Shown here piece after piece: positions 1-9,519 of a stretch of DNA of 64,000 bases. Within the stretch, counting starts at the first letter, position 1; each line of letters starts with the position of its first letter. A model generated the notes under the pieces. It did no database searches and was not told the DNA's origin. It saw only the letters and a list, made by a program, of their open reading frames with translations. A program made the position numbers and the translations under genes. Source of the stretch: Falsibacillus albus. Its GTDB lineage: Bacteria; Bacillota; Bacilli; Bacillales; DSM-25281. The DNA lies in NCBI RefSeq assembly GCF_003668575.1, contig NZ_RCVZ01000012.1, positions 62,001 through 126,000 on the forward strand, in the 5' to 3' direction.

Positions 1-741
1 AGATTATTTGATCATCAAGTGGCAGCGGATGAAGTGGCAGCGGTGATCTTAGAGCCTGTCTTGGGTGAAGGCGGATATATCGTTCCTCCGGTCAGCTGGC
101 TGAGAAAGATAAGGGAAATCTGTGATGCACATCAGATTCTGCTTATTTTTGACGAAGTTCAGACAGGCTTTGGCCGGACAGGAGACTGGTTTGCATCCCA
201 GACCTTTGGCGTCACACCCGATATCATGGCTATTGCTAAAGGGATCGCAAGCGGCCTTCCATTGAGTGCGACAGTGGCTTCAAAAGAATTGATGCAGCAA
301 TGGTCGATCGGCACCCATAGCACCACATTTGGGGGGAACCCCATCGCTTGCGCTGCTGCCTGTGCCACCATTGATGTATTGAAGGAAGAACGATTGCCTG
401 AAAATGCAAAGGCAATGGGTGAGTACGCATTGGAACAGCTCGAAATCCTGAAAGAAAAGCATCCAATCATTAAAGCGGTCAGAGGGATTGGATTGATGCT
501 CGGTATTGAAATTGCAGATCCGGTTTCTCAGCTCCCCGACCACGAAGGATTAATGAATATTTTAAATAAATGCTTGAATAAGGGAGTGATTTTCTATTTG
601 AGCGGAAATAAAGGTGAAATTATTCGGATGATGCCGCCGCTGTCGATCGATAAGGAGAACCTTGATCAAGGGATCAAGTGGCTGGACGAAGCTGTGGAAG
701 AGTATGAAAAAGAAATAGGAATTGGAGGCTTTCAAACATGA
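1..741 (+). CDS. Class III PLP aminotransferase, C-terminal part
   Basis: The gene is cut by the left window edge; its reading frame is open from base 1. It is a class III (fold type I, acetylornithine/GABA/diamine type) aminotransferase, a cytosolic PLP enzyme moving an amino group to a 2-oxoacid. Visible family marks are the PLP-contacting [12 protein letters not shown] segment, the [11 protein letters not shown] segment whose lysine should form the Schiff base, and [10 protein letters not shown]. The stop codon overlaps the start of the downstream sodium symporter by four bases (ATGA), so the two are translationally coupled; the aminotransferase probably acts on the amine or amino acid that the symporter imports. 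The substrate cannot be fixed from this fragment. Confidence 0.9.
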   Translation, partial: RLFDHQVAADEVAAVILEPVLGEGGYIVPPVSWLRKIREICDAHQILLIFDEVQTGFGRTGDWFASQTFGVTPDIMAIAKGIASGLPLSATVASKELMQQWSIGTHSTTFGGNPIACAAACATIDVLKEERLPENAKAMGEYALEQLEILKEKHPIIKAVRGIGLMLGIEIADPVSQLPDHEGLMNILNKCLNKGVIFYLSGNKGEIIRMMPPLSIDKENLDQGIKWLDEAVEEYEKEIGIGGFQT

Positions 742-2141
742 ATGGATTGGATACGCTGATCTTAGTCATTTATTTCTCGGTACTCATTGTTATTGGGATC
801 ATAGGCACCAAGAAAGCTACTTCTTCAGACGAATTTCTTCTAGCAGGTAAAAAGCTTGGATACTTTACTCATGTCGGCTGTTTATCGGCCGTCATCATCG
901 GCGGGGCTTCAACTCTTGGTTCTGCCACCCTGGGGTTTCAATACGGCATCTCCGGATCATGGTTCGTCATTATGATCGGACTTGGCATCATGGCATTGGG
1001 TCTTTTCATCGTAGGAAAAATCAGCGGCTATGAAGTATTTACGATCAGCCAGCTTCTTGGCAAAAGATATGGGGATAGTACACGATTGATCAGTGCAGTG
1101 GTTACCGCTATTTATACATTAATGATTGGTGTGACGCAAATTATTGGCATGGGTACGATCGTTCATGCAATTCTCGGGTGGCCAGCGCTGGCATCGATGC
1201 TGGTCGGTGGAGGAATTGTCCTTTTCTATACGATATTGGGTGGAATGTGGAGTGTGACCCTGACCGATATCGTTCAATTTGTCATCATGACTGTCGGCAT
1301 ATTCTTTATTATGCTCCCTGCCAGCCTGCACAGTGTCGGAGGCTTTTCCAACATGGCAGCACAAGTGCCGGATGGTTTCTTTGATGTAACCAATATCGGA
1401 TGGGCAAAGATATTCCAATATTTCCTTCTTTATGTGTTTGGACTCGTTGTCGCCCAAGACATTTGGCAGCGGCTGTTCACAGCCAAAAATCAAAAAGTGG
1501 CCAAAAGCAGTGCGGTTTCATCCGGGATTTACAGTGTCCTTTATGCAGTGGCATTGAGTATTGTCGGAATGTGTGCCCTTGTCCTACTGCCTAAATTAGG
1601 AGATTCCCAGCTTGCCTTCACTAGCCTTGCGATGAAGATCCTTCCTTCCGGTTTATTGGGACTGGTTCTGGCAAGTGTGTGTTCTGCATTGATGTCCAAC
1701 GCTTCAGGGGCGTTATTTGCTTCTTCCACATTAATCACCAATGATATCATTAAACATCATTTCATAAAAAATATGACAGATAAACAAATGATCAAGATTT
1801 CACGGGTTGTCACGTTAGTCGTCGGATGTTTGGCAATCGTGTTTGCCGCCTGGATTCAAAATATCCTTGTTGCCCTCGATGTAGCCTATGACATTCTTTC
1901 TGGTGCCATCTTCATCCCACTTGTCGTCGGGTTGTTTTGGAAACGGGCAACAAGCAAGGCATCTCTCTATTCAATCATTGCCAGCACAGCGGCCATTTTC
2001 ATTGGATTCGCGGTGCATGGCTTAAGCTCCACACTCCCAATCATTTATGGCATCGCAACGAGCTTGGTGGTTATTGTGACTGTTACATTGGCACAGACTC
2101 CAGGCGCCGATCAATCAAAAGAAAGCAAAAGTATCGCTTAA
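738..2141 (+). CDS. Sodium:solute symporter (SSS family)
   Basis: A 467-residue integral membrane protein with about 13 hydrophobic segments and the SSS (PutP/PanF-like) pattern: an N-terminal helix followed by [15 protein letters not shown], then the glycine- and serine-rich [17 protein letters not shown] stretch that in this family lines the substrate and sodium sites. It should import a small organic solute with Na+. The start overlaps the aminotransferase stop (ATGA), so the pair forms one unit, most likely uptake plus deamination of an amine or amino acid. A strong bidirectional terminator lies about 40 bases after the stop. The substrate is inferred only from context. Confidence 0.9.
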   Translation: MNGLDTLILVIYFSVLIVIGIIGTKKATSSDEFLLAGKKLGYFTHVGCLSAVIIGGASTLGSATLGFQYGISGSWFVIMIGLGIMALGLFIVGKISGYEVFTISQLLGKRYGDSTRLISAVVTAIYTLMIGVTQIIGMGTIVHAILGWPALASMLVGGGIVLFYTILGGMWSVTLTDIVQFVIMTVGIFFIMLPASLHSVGGFSNMAAQVPDGFFDVTNIGWAKIFQYFLLYVFGLVVAQDIWQRLFTAKNQKVAKSSAVSSGIYSVLYAVALSIVGMCALVLLPKLGDSQLAFTSLAMKILPSGLLGLVLASVCSALMSNASGALFASSTLITNDIIKHHFIKNMTDKQMIKISRVVTLVVGCLAIVFAAWIQNILVALDVAYDILSGAIFIPLVVGLFWKRATSKASLYSIIASTAAIFIGFAVHGLSSTLPIIYGIATSLVVIVTVTLAQTPGADQSKESKSIA

Positions 2142-2178
2142 GGCAATATCGTAAAGTTTGTTGCGATTAACTAGATCA

Positions 2179-2220
2179 GCCAAAAAGGACCGAGAGGATG
2201 TACTCTCGGTCCTTTTTGGC
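2179..2220. terminator. Bidirectional terminator, 18-bp perfect stem
   Basis: A perfect 18-bp inverted repeat (2179-2196 with 2203-2220) around a 6-base loop, with A-run and T-run inside the arms. It sits between the convergent symporter and dehydrogenase genes and can stop transcription from both sides. Confidence 0.95.
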
Positions 2221-2265
2221 TGCAAACTGAAACCATAGGCATTCGCGCGCAGTTTTTTGCAAAAA

Positions 2266-3228
2266 TCAATACCCTTTTTCATAATCCACTAAATTGATGG
2301 ACGGTGTTTCGCCCTTCAAATACTCCTTCAAGTTCGGAATGAAAATATCCTCGATGACGCGTCTTGTATAATGCTCGGTCGAACCGGCTGTATGCGGGGT
2401 GATGATTACATTTTCCATGTTCCACAAAGGGCTTTTTTCATCCAACGGCTCTTTTTCAAATACATCTAGGCCAGCTCCGGCAATTTCTTTCTTTTGCAGT
2501 GCCTTAATCAATTCTGCTTCTTCGATAATGTTGCCTCGTCCGATGTTAATTAAAAACGCAGAATCTTTCATCAGCTTGAATTGTTCTTCACCAAACAGAT
2601 GATGGGTCTCATTTGTAAGAGGCAGGGTGATGACGACATAATCACATTGCGGCAGAAGGGCATGCAGCTGATCGGCTGTATACATTTCATCCACGAATTC
2701 TGCTGGCTTCCCTGAGTTTCGTAGACCAAGGACCTTCATTCCAAACGCTTTGGCAATTTTGGCTGTTTCTTGTCCAATGGCTCCCACACCGAGGATCCCA
2801 ATCGTTTTTTCATGTATTTCAAGTCCAAGGTTTGCATGGTGCCATTTCTTTTCGGATTGGTTGCGGACATACGCATGAATTTTTCTGGTCAGTCCAAGCA
2901 TCAAGGCAAAGATCGTTTCCGAAATCGGATAGGAGTGGACCCCGTTTGCGCTGGTAATAAGTATGTCTTTTTGCTCCAGCTCTTGCAAAGGAAGGCTGTT
3001 GACGCCTGCGCTCCATGTTTGTAGCCATTTCAGACTGGCTTCCTTTAGGTGGCCTTGATTTTCAATACCTTTTTTCCAGCCGGCGATGATTTCTGCGTCT
3101 TTAATATGAGGCTCCCAAACATTCTTGTCCTTGCCGGCAATCACTTCCCAAGAAGGGAGCAGCTCTTTTAATTGCTCGATATACAAAGCATCGATGTCAT
3201 GTGTAACGACTAATTTTTGTGTTCCCAT
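2266..3228 (-). CDS. D-2-hydroxyacid dehydrogenase (NAD-dependent)
   Basis: A 320-residue member of the D-isomer-specific 2-hydroxyacid dehydrogenase family, reducing a 2-oxoacid to the D-hydroxyacid (or the reverse) in the cytosol. The central Rossmann domain carries GVGAIG at residues 147-152. The catalytic Arg-Glu-His set is visible: Arg231 in NIGRGN, Glu260 in DVFEKEP and His279 in ITPHTAGS. The ATG is preceded by a GGGAG ribosome site. Transcribed alone, convergent with the symporter and sharing its terminator. No partner gene gives the substrate; a phosphoglycerate- or glyoxylate/hydroxypyruvate-type role is possible. Confidence 0.9.
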   Translation of the reverse strand: MGTQKLVVTHDIDALYIEQLKELLPSWEVIAGKDKNVWEPHIKDAEIIAGWKKGIENQGHLKEASLKWLQTWSAGVNSLPLQELEQKDILITSANGVHSYPISETIFALMLGLTRKIHAYVRNQSEKKWHHANLGLEIHEKTIGILGVGAIGQETAKIAKAFGMKVLGLRNSGKPAEFVDEMYTADQLHALLPQCDYVVITLPLTNETHHLFGEEQFKLMKDSAFLINIGRGNIIEEAELIKALQKKEIAGAGLDVFEKEPLDEKSPLWNMENVIITPHTAGSTEHYTRRVIEDIFIPNLKEYLKGETPSINLVDYEKGY

Positions 3229-3367
3229 TTTGAAATCTCCCTTTTAAATAATCTATATGGTGGTATTTTAACAGAATCATTTGAAAATTGATGGAATGAC
3301 GATTCCTAATAATTCCTGCCGAAACATTTTAATGTTATGATAGGGGTGAAATAAAGGAGGAGATTGG

Positions 3368-4735
3368 ATGAGTGAAATGTTAAAGCTGATTACGGAAGGT
3401 CGAACAACTGAGCTTAAGGCTAAGCGATTGGTGCATTTCCATCGCATGAAAATCATAGAATCCTACAGTGAAGCTGATGATGTGTGTTATCTGTTTTTCT
3501 ATCAGAATCGATTCACCGCAGCGGTGCGAGGAGATTTTGCCAAGAATTCATATTTAGAAAACGCCATGCAAAAAGGAATACAATTTGAACCTGCCCATCC
3601 GTTAATGGCGATGTTCCTGAAAAGTCAGCCTAAAACGCTGCAAGATAAACCCCTCAAGCAATTGATGAAATCATTAATGCAAAAGTACCCCCCTCATGAA
3701 GCAATCCTGATTCTCTCATTTTTAGATTCATATCTTCCAAAGGACACGATCATCGAAATGATGAAAACATTTTATTTTGATTTCAGAAGAAATGGAAAGC
3801 TGAAGCATGCTTTTGAAATACTTTCCTCCATGCTGGAATTCGATCCCGAGAATGAATGGACGCTGGATATGGCCAATCATATCGACTACATAAAATACAG
3901 TTCTAAACCAGGGCGCGCCTCTTTCCAAGAAGATATTGCGGCTTTCCATCAAAAAAACCGGTATGAAAGCTACCTGGAATTAAGAACCATCCTCTCTAAC
4001 GATACGAGCAGTGTCGACCTGCTCTCCATTGATATTGACCACCTTCGCAGTATGAAACATCCTGCCGATGAACAATGTAAGCAAATCGTAAAGAACCTTT
4101 CACAAGCCTTCCGTGAACATGAATTAATAGACGTGTTAAAAGATCTAGTCGATCATACCCCTGATAACAAACCGTTAAAGCAACAATTAATTTCCCTCTA
4201 CTTACGACTTGAAAAATATGAACTAGCAGTCGATGCCTGGCTGGAGGATCCATGTGAACACCTGAAAGATCAAATCTTCTCCTTGTTTCAAAACCAATCC
4301 TTGAATATAGACGAATTAAATCTAGATAAACTTCAATCATGCCTAGGCTCAATGGCTGACCAGGCAGGCTTCGATTCACTGCTGGATCAAACAATGCCTC
4401 ACCTTCTTCATAAATGGGAGCTGACAGAAGTGCATGATTGGCTTCAGCCGCTGTATGCGAAACATTCTACGAATCCAAGCCTTCTAAAAATTAAACAAAT
4501 GCAGGAGATCATGGATGACCCAGATAAACAGCTTGAGCTCGGAGAATTGTATCATGACCTTCAGCTCCATCAAAAAGCCATCGACTGCTTCAACTGGGAG
4601 ATGGAGTTAAATCCAGATGATCCAGAGCCGGTAAAGAAGCTCGTGAAAATATACAGCGAGCTTGGAAAGAAAGAAGAATCAAAAAGTTATATGTACATAT
4701 ACAACAATTTGTTGAAGGGTTCGAGCATCTCTTAG
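3368..4735 (+). CDS. TPR/helical-repeat protein of unknown function
   Basis: I do not recognise a specific family. The 455-residue product is soluble, has no signal peptide, and is almost wholly helical; its C-terminal part has clear tetratricopeptide character (LELGELYHDLQLHQKAIDCF, then ELNPDDPEPVKKLVKIYSELG). Such proteins are usually scaffolds for protein-protein contacts. An AAGGAGGAG ribosome site precedes the ATG. It lies 47 bases ahead of a KduD-like dehydrogenase with no terminator between, so the two may be co-transcribed, although no functional link is evident. Confidence 0.8.
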   Translation: MSEMLKLITEGRTTELKAKRLVHFHRMKIIESYSEADDVCYLFFYQNRFTAAVRGDFAKNSYLENAMQKGIQFEPAHPLMAMFLKSQPKTLQDKPLKQLMKSLMQKYPPHEAILILSFLDSYLPKDTIIEMMKTFYFDFRRNGKLKHAFEILSSMLEFDPENEWTLDMANHIDYIKYSSKPGRASFQEDIAAFHQKNRYESYLELRTILSNDTSSVDLLSIDIDHLRSMKHPADEQCKQIVKNLSQAFREHELIDVLKDLVDHTPDNKPLKQQLISLYLRLEKYELAVDAWLEDPCEHLKDQIFSLFQNQSLNIDELNLDKLQSCLGSMADQAGFDSLLDQTMPHLLHKWELTEVHDWLQPLYAKHSTNPSLLKIKQMQEIMDDPDKQLELGELYHDLQLHQKAIDCFNWEMELNPDDPEPVKKLVKIYSELGKKEESKSYMYIYNNLLKGSSIS

Positions 4736-4782
4736 AGAAAGTAGTGTATAGAGAGCAACTCAACTAGAAAGAAGGGACAAAA

Positions 4783-5538
4783 ATGAATGATTTATTTGAT
4801 TTAAGTGGAAAAACAGCTGTCATAACAGGCGGTAACCGCGGATTGGGAAAACAAATGTCCCTCGCATTGGCAAGTGCGGGGGCAAATGTGGTGGTCATTG
4901 CGAGGAATGTGAAAGAGGATGTATTGGCAGAAATCCGAAATGAGGGCGTAAAAGCCCTTGGCATCAACTTTGATTTAAGAAGCTTTGATGAATATGATGA
5001 ACTCATTGACCGTATCATACGGGAAATGGGTGATATTGATATACTCGTCAACAACGCAGGTGTGCAAAAAAGGCATAAATCAGTCGATTTCCCAAAGGAA
5101 GACTGGGATTTTGTCTTGGACATCAACAGCAACTCGGTTTTCTTTCTATGCCAAAAAATCGGCAGGAAGATGATCGATCAGGGATCGGGGAAAATAATCA
5201 ATATAGCTTCTCTGCTCTCCTTCCAGGGTGGACTGACGGTACCGGCGTATGCAGCCAGCAAAGGTGCGGTGATGCAATTCACGAAATCGCTGGCGAATGA
5301 ATGGGCGAATCTCAGGGTGAATGTGAATTGTATCGCTCCAGGCTATATGCAAACCGATATGAATACGGCGCTGATTGAAGATGAGGTTCGCAGCAGGCAA
5401 ATATTAGAACGCATTCCTGCCGGCAGGTGGGGGAGTGGAGAAGATATGAGAGGAGCTGTCATATTTCTGGCATCGAAAGCATCCGATTACATACATGGCT
5501 ATACCATTGCAGTGGATGGCGGCTGGCTGGGAAGGTAA
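4783..5538 (+). CDS. kduD: SDR oxidoreductase, KduD-like (2-dehydro-3-deoxy-D-gluconate dehydrogenase)
   Basis: A 251-residue classical short-chain dehydrogenase. TGGNRGLG (residues 15-22) binds the nucleotide, NNAG is at 90-93, and the catalytic Ser143, Tyr156 and Lys160 (YAASK) are present. The start (FDLSGKTAVITGG), the length and the neighbouring kdgK-kdgA-kdgR genes fit KduD, which interconverts 2,5-diketo-3-deoxygluconate and 2-keto-3-deoxygluconate in pectin-derived uronate breakdown. Oddly it lies upstream of the kdg operator and has its own terminator, so it is not inside the operator-controlled operon. A gluconate 5-dehydrogenase activity is the main alternative. Confidence 0.75.
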   Translation: MNDLFDLSGKTAVITGGNRGLGKQMSLALASAGANVVVIARNVKEDVLAEIRNEGVKALGINFDLRSFDEYDELIDRIIREMGDIDILVNNAGVQKRHKSVDFPKEDWDFVLDINSNSVFFLCQKIGRKMIDQGSGKIINIASLLSFQGGLTVPAYAASKGAVMQFTKSLANEWANLRVNVNCIAPGYMQTDMNTALIEDEVRSRQILERIPAGRWGSGEDMRGAVIFLASKASDYIHGYTIAVDGGWLGR

Positions 5539-5563
5539 TCTGCTGCCCATACGAAACGTGTCG

Positions 5564-5597
5564 AACCCCGGTGAATATTCGTTCATCGGGGTTTGTT
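5564..5597 (+). terminator. Rho-independent terminator after kduD-like gene
   Basis: A 12-bp stem (aaccccggtgaa pairing with ttcatcggggtt, one G-U) at 5564-5593 followed by a T-rich tract. It separates the kduD-like gene from the kdg operon. Confidence 0.85.
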
Positions 5598-5654
5598 ATA
5601 TTGTTAATTACTCTATGAACCTTTCATACTAAAAATATTCTGAAAATAACCATT

Positions 5655-5668
5655 GAAAAGCGCTTACA
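5655..5668 (+). promoter_or_regulatory. Possible cre (CcpA) site of the kdg operon
   Basis: GAAAAGCGCTTACA has the cre core and right half, but the left half is shifted by one base from TGWAANCGNTNWCA. It lies 17 bases upstream of the KdgR-type operator. Carbon catabolite repression of kdg genes is known in Bacillus, which makes this plausible but not certain. Confidence 0.4.
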
Positions 5669-5684
5669 TTTATTTTATAATTCA

Positions 5685-5700
5685 ACTAAACCGGTTTAGT
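5685..5700. promoter_or_regulatory. LacI-type operator (KdgR box) of the kdg operon
   Basis: ACTAAACCGGTTTAGT is a perfect 16-bp palindrome 36 bases before the first gene; a second half-site (gatttagta) follows at 5707-5715. It has the CG-centred symmetry of LacI-family operators, and a LacI regulator is encoded in the cluster. Fifteen of its 16 bases recur upstream of the hxlA-like gene at 10829-10844. Confidence 0.8.
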
Positions 5701-5735
5701 AAAACGATTTAGTAAACAAGGAAGGAAGTTGCATC

Positions 5736-6512
5736 ATGAATAAGGTAATAGTTCCTTTAAATGCCTTTCATCATCTAGGTGTATTCACAAAGGGACAGGA
5801 AGCATTTTTTCCTGCAATTGAGATGGCTGGCGCTTTCGGTGTTGAGATTCGCAGGGAACTATTAACGAACGTACAGGATGAATTGGCAGCATTAAAAAAC
5901 AGATTAAGAGAATACGATTTTTTCATTGTATATTCAGCTCCGGTGGAATTATGGCGAAGGAACGGAAGTCTCAATGAAGCCGAAATGGAATGGGTGTTTA
6001 AGGAAGCAGTTTGTTTAGGTGCAAGTAGAATCAAAGTTTCACTTGGGTACTACGACTTTACTGAATGTGATATGCACCAGTTGGCAAAATTCCTGGAAAG
6101 ATGGCTGCCAAATAATATTCGACTATTGATCGAAAATGACCAAACGGAACATGGAGGGAATCTCGAGTCGCTCAGGACCTTTTTTGAAAGGGCTTTCGAA
6201 AGGAAGTTGCCGATTGGAATGACATTTGATACTGGGAATTGGCATTTCGTTGGTGAGGATCACGAGCGAGCATTGGAGTCTTTGACCACCTATGTGGAAT
6301 ATATCCATTATAAATATGTAGAAAACCAAAAAGGAAACCTCGTCACACTTCCACTATTGGAAGACAGAGAGGAATCCTGGAGGAAAATCGCTGATGTTTT
6401 TCCTTCAGTGATGTTAAAAGCGCTGGAATTCCCCCTAAATTCTGCTGATGAAATAGCTGAATATATCAAGATGGTTGATAAACAAGGATCTGAAAGCGAG
6501 GAGTTAGTATGA
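5736..6512 (+). CDS. Xylose-isomerase-like TIM-barrel protein
   Basis: A 258-residue AP-endonuclease-2/xylose-isomerase-like TIM barrel, first gene behind the KdgR box. The family holds a divalent metal with Glu, Asp and His residues at strand ends; candidates are LLIENDQ, MTFDTGNWHF and the late LKALEF segment. An AGGAAGG ribosome site precedes the ATG. The stop overlaps the kdgK start by four bases. Together with KduD, KdgK and KdgA the pathway would need a 5-keto-4-deoxyuronate isomerase, and no cupin KduI is present here, so this protein may supply an isomerase or epimerase step. That role is inference. Confidence 0.75.
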   Translation: MNKVIVPLNAFHHLGVFTKGQEAFFPAIEMAGAFGVEIRRELLTNVQDELAALKNRLREYDFFIVYSAPVELWRRNGSLNEAEMEWVFKEAVCLGASRIKVSLGYYDFTECDMHQLAKFLERWLPNNIRLLIENDQTEHGGNLESLRTFFERAFERKLPIGMTFDTGNWHFVGEDHERALESLTTYVEYIHYKYVENQKGNLVTLPLLEDREESWRKIADVFPSVMLKALEFPLNSADEIAEYIKMVDKQGSESEELV

Positions 6513-7468
6513 AAGGGTTGGATGTAGTCACTTTCGGGGAAGCGATGGCAATGTTCATGGCAGAAGAAGCTGGTCCCCTTCACAAGGTAAAGAGGTTCAC
6601 TCGTGAACTGGCGGGAGCAGAAACGAACTTTGCCATTGGGATGGCGAGGCTTGGTTTTCGTTCTGGATGGGTGAGCAAAGTGGGCGATGACGCTTTTGGC
6701 AAGTTCATTGTCGATCGATTGCAAGAAGAACATGTCAACGTCGATCAAGTTCTGACAAGTACAGAATATCCGACGGGATTTCAAATGAAATCAAAGGTTC
6801 TAAAGGGAGACCCCGAGGTTCAGTATTATCGAAAAGGGTCGGCTGCAAGCACGTTGGGTAAGAACGAGTTTGAAAAAGGCTACTTTGCTTCTGCAGGGCA
6901 CCTTCACATGACCGGAATACCGCTTGCCCTTTCTGCCTCGACAAGGGAGTTTGCCCAAGTCAGTCTTGAATACATGCAAAACATTGGAAAAACGGTTTCC
7001 TTTGATCCGAATCTTAGGCCATCCCTTTGGTCATCTCAGGAAGAAATGATTGCTGTCACCAATGAGATGGCAAGGAAAGCAAATTATGTCTTGCCTGGAA
7101 TACAGGAAGGCGAAATCCTGACAGGCTGCAGTACACCTGAAGGCATCTCTTCATTTTATTTAGAAAAAGGGGCAGAGCTGGTCGTTGTCAAACTTGGCGA
7201 GGAGGGTGCGTATTTCCAAAGTTCAGCAGAAAAAGGCTATATCAAAGGAATTAAAGTGAATGAGGTCATTGATACCGTTGGGGCGGGAGACGGTTTTGCC
7301 GTGGGGGTTGTCAGCGGACTGTTGGAAGGCCTCAGCATACAGGAAGCCGTGTTCAGAGGGAATGCCATCGGATCCCTGGCTGTACAGTCTCCGGGAGATA
7401 ATGATGGTTATCCGGATAAAGGCAAGCTGGAAGATTATATAAAACTACATTTCGAAGGAGTGAACTGA
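6509..7468 (+). CDS. kdgK: 2-keto-3-deoxygluconate kinase (PfkB family)
   Basis: A 319-residue PfkB/ribokinase-family sugar kinase, predicted to phosphorylate 2-keto-3-deoxygluconate with ATP to KDPG in the cytosol. The N-terminal substrate motif is RELAGAETNFAIGMARLG, and the C-terminal DTVGAGD (255-261) supplies the anion hole and catalytic base Asp261. YYRKGSAAS is characteristic of KdgK-like members. The start overlaps the upstream TIM-barrel gene (ATGA), and the MFS carrier follows after one base, all within one operon. A KDPG aldolase lies two genes downstream, which supports KDG over other sugars. Confidence 0.85.
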   Translation: MKGLDVVTFGEAMAMFMAEEAGPLHKVKRFTRELAGAETNFAIGMARLGFRSGWVSKVGDDAFGKFIVDRLQEEHVNVDQVLTSTEYPTGFQMKSKVLKGDPEVQYYRKGSAASTLGKNEFEKGYFASAGHLHMTGIPLALSASTREFAQVSLEYMQNIGKTVSFDPNLRPSLWSSQEEMIAVTNEMARKANYVLPGIQEGEILTGCSTPEGISSFYLEKGAELVVVKLGEEGAYFQSSAEKGYIKGIKVNEVIDTVGAGDGFAVGVVSGLLEGLSIQEAVFRGNAIGSLAVQSPGDNDGYPDKGKLEDYIKLHFEGVN

Positions 7469-7469
7469 T

Positions 7470-8765
7470 ATGAAACAAACGTTGGCAAAACAAAGGTGGC
7501 TGAGATTGATCCCGATTGCCTTCATCACATACAGCCTGGCCTACTTGGATCGGGCAAATTATGGGTTTGGCGCAGCGGCGGGGATGGCGAAGGATCTTCA
7601 CATCACACCTGGAATTTCATCATTATTAGGGTCTTTATTCTTTTTAGGTTATTTCTTTTTCCAAGTTCCAGGTGCGCATTATGCGGAAAACAAAAGTGCA
7701 AAGAAACTGATCTTTTGGTCATTGATATTGTGGGGAGGCTTGGCAAGCTTAACAGGGATGATATCGAATGTGAGCTTCCTGTTCATCATACGCTTCATGC
7801 TCGGGGTGGTCGAAAGCGCTGTCATGCCGGCGATGCTCGTTTTCTTAAGCCATTGGTTCACGAAGGCAGAGCGTTCACGGGCGAATACATTCCTCATCCT
7901 AGGGAACCCGGCAACCGTCCTTTGGATGTCGATCGTTTCAGGCTATCTGCTTCATTCGTTTGGCTGGCGATGGATGTTCATCCTTGAAGGAATTCCGGCC
8001 ATCATTTGGGCATTCATTTGGTGGAGGCTTGTCAATGATAAGCCGAAAAATGCCGATTGGCTGTTAGCTGATGAAAAAACATCCTTGCAAAAGGCATTGG
8101 ATAAAGAGCAAGAAGGAATCAAGCCCGTTAAAAATTACAGAGAAGCATTCAAGAATAAGACTGTTATCCTGCTTAGCTTTCAATATGCACTTTGGAGCAT
8201 AGGGGTCTATGGATTCGTGATGTGGCTGCCGTCCATCATCAGAGCCGCCCCGAATATGGATATCGTTTCAACGGGATGGCTTTCATCCGTACCATACATT
8301 TTAGCGGTCATCCTGATGCTCGCAGGCTCATATTTTTCTGATAAAACGCTTAATCGAAGTGCGTTCGTATGGCCGTTCCTGTTAATTGGAGCCGTCGCGT
8401 TTTACTGCTCCTATTTAATCGGTACAAGCAACTTCTGGTTGTCATTCGTATTGCTGGTCATCGCCGGCGGGGCCATGTATGCCCCATATGGACCGTTTTT
8501 TGCCATCATACCAGAAATCCTTCCACGAAATGTCGCAGGCGGAGCAATGGCATTGATCAATAGCATGGGAGCGCTAGGCTCATTTATCGGATCTTATGTG
8601 GTGGGCTATTTGAACGGTGCAACCGGCGGCTTTGGAGCTTCCTATATTTTTATGGCAGGCTCGCTTTTGGCATCGGCGATCTTTACGATCTGGGCGCTGC
8701 ATGCAGCCAAAAACCGCAAAGCGGCTTCAGCAAGTGACGTAGGGTTGAAAAGCAAGACAGTTTAA
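7470..8765 (+). CDS. MFS transporter, anion:cation symporter type (hexuronate/glucarate-like)
   Basis: A 431-residue major facilitator with about 12 membrane segments. The opening RWLRLIPIAFITYSLAYLDR and YGFGAAAGMAKDLHIT are typical of the anion:cation symporter family that imports hexuronates, glucarate and tartrate with protons. Starts one base after kdgK. Within the kdg operon it should bring in galacturonate, glucuronate or an oligouronide breakdown product; which one cannot be read from sequence. Confidence 0.85.
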   Translation: MKQTLAKQRWLRLIPIAFITYSLAYLDRANYGFGAAAGMAKDLHITPGISSLLGSLFFLGYFFFQVPGAHYAENKSAKKLIFWSLILWGGLASLTGMISNVSFLFIIRFMLGVVESAVMPAMLVFLSHWFTKAERSRANTFLILGNPATVLWMSIVSGYLLHSFGWRWMFILEGIPAIIWAFIWWRLVNDKPKNADWLLADEKTSLQKALDKEQEGIKPVKNYREAFKNKTVILLSFQYALWSIGVYGFVMWLPSIIRAAPNMDIVSTGWLSSVPYILAVILMLAGSYFSDKTLNRSAFVWPFLLIGAVAFYCSYLIGTSNFWLSFVLLVIAGGAMYAPYGPFFAIIPEILPRNVAGGAMALINSMGALGSFIGSYVVGYLNGATGGFGASYIFMAGSLLASAIFTIWALHAAKNRKAASASDVGLKSKTV

Positions 8766-8778
8766 GGGGGTCAGACAA

Positions 8779-9414
8779 TTGGATTTGAAAGAATTAAAGG
8801 ATAGAAGGATAGTCGCAGTGATCCGTGGAGCAAGGCCCGATACCATCCTGCCGCTTGCCGGAGCATTGGCGGCAGGCGGGGTGACGGCCCTGGAAATTAC
8901 GATGGAGACGCCGAAAGCTTTACAGGTGATTGAAAAGCTTTCGGATGCAGGTGGCCCGGAAATGCTGATAGGAGCTGGGACCGTCCTTGATCCAGAGACG
9001 GCAAGGATGGCGATTTTGGCTGGAGCTTCGTTCATCTTTTCCCCTACCGTGAAAAAAGAGACGATTGAAATGACAAAGCGGTACAATAAACTGAGTGTCC
9101 CTGGGGCGATGACCCCGACGGAAATTCTGACCGCCTATGAATATGGGGCCGATGCCATTAAAGTTTTCCCTGCTTCTGCATTGGGACCGGAGTACTTTAA
9201 AAGCATTGCCGGTCCGCTTCCACATATCCCGCTCATGCCGACGGGCGGAATCGACATTGATAATGTAGCGGAGTTCATCAAAGCCGGCGCGATTGCAGCG
9301 GGTGTCGGCAGCACGCTGGTCAATGCCAAAGTGCCGTTGACGCAAAGGGATTTAACGGAGGTTACAGAGAAGGCAGCCCGCTTCATGGAAGCAGTCAAAT
9401 ATGCAAAAGTCTGA
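8779..9414 (+). CDS. kdgA: KDPG/KHG aldolase
   Basis: A 211-residue class I 2-keto-3-deoxy-6-phosphogluconate aldolase, splitting KDPG into pyruvate and glyceraldehyde 3-phosphate. The family residues are in place: Glu39 in ALEITM, the GAGTV phosphate region at 65-69, and Schiff-base Lys128 in IKVFPAS. It begins with TTG; a strong AAGGGGG site 8 bases upstream fixes this start. Last structural gene of the operon before a terminator. The product of KdgK is its substrate, which closes the pathway. Confidence 0.95.
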   Translation: MDLKELKDRRIVAVIRGARPDTILPLAGALAAGGVTALEITMETPKALQVIEKLSDAGGPEMLIGAGTVLDPETARMAILAGASFIFSPTVKKETIEMTKRYNKLSVPGAMTPTEILTAYEYGADAIKVFPASALGPEYFKSIAGPLPHIPLMPTGGIDIDNVAEFIKAGAIAAGVGSTLVNAKVPLTQRDLTEVTEKAARFMEAVKYAKV

Positions 9415-9418
9415 GAAG

Positions 9419-9447
9419 ATGGAAGGGGCTTACCACCCTTCCATTTT
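9419..9447 (+). terminator. Terminator after kdgA
   Basis: A 9-bp stem (atggaaggg with cccttccat) around an 8-base loop, followed by a short T run, five bases after the kdgA stop. Confidence 0.8.
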
Positions 9448-9519
9448 ACAGTGAAGGCTGGATAAAAGATGGAGGGGGTATTACAATAGAAGGACAATGC
9501 CAATAAAGAGGTTGATGTA

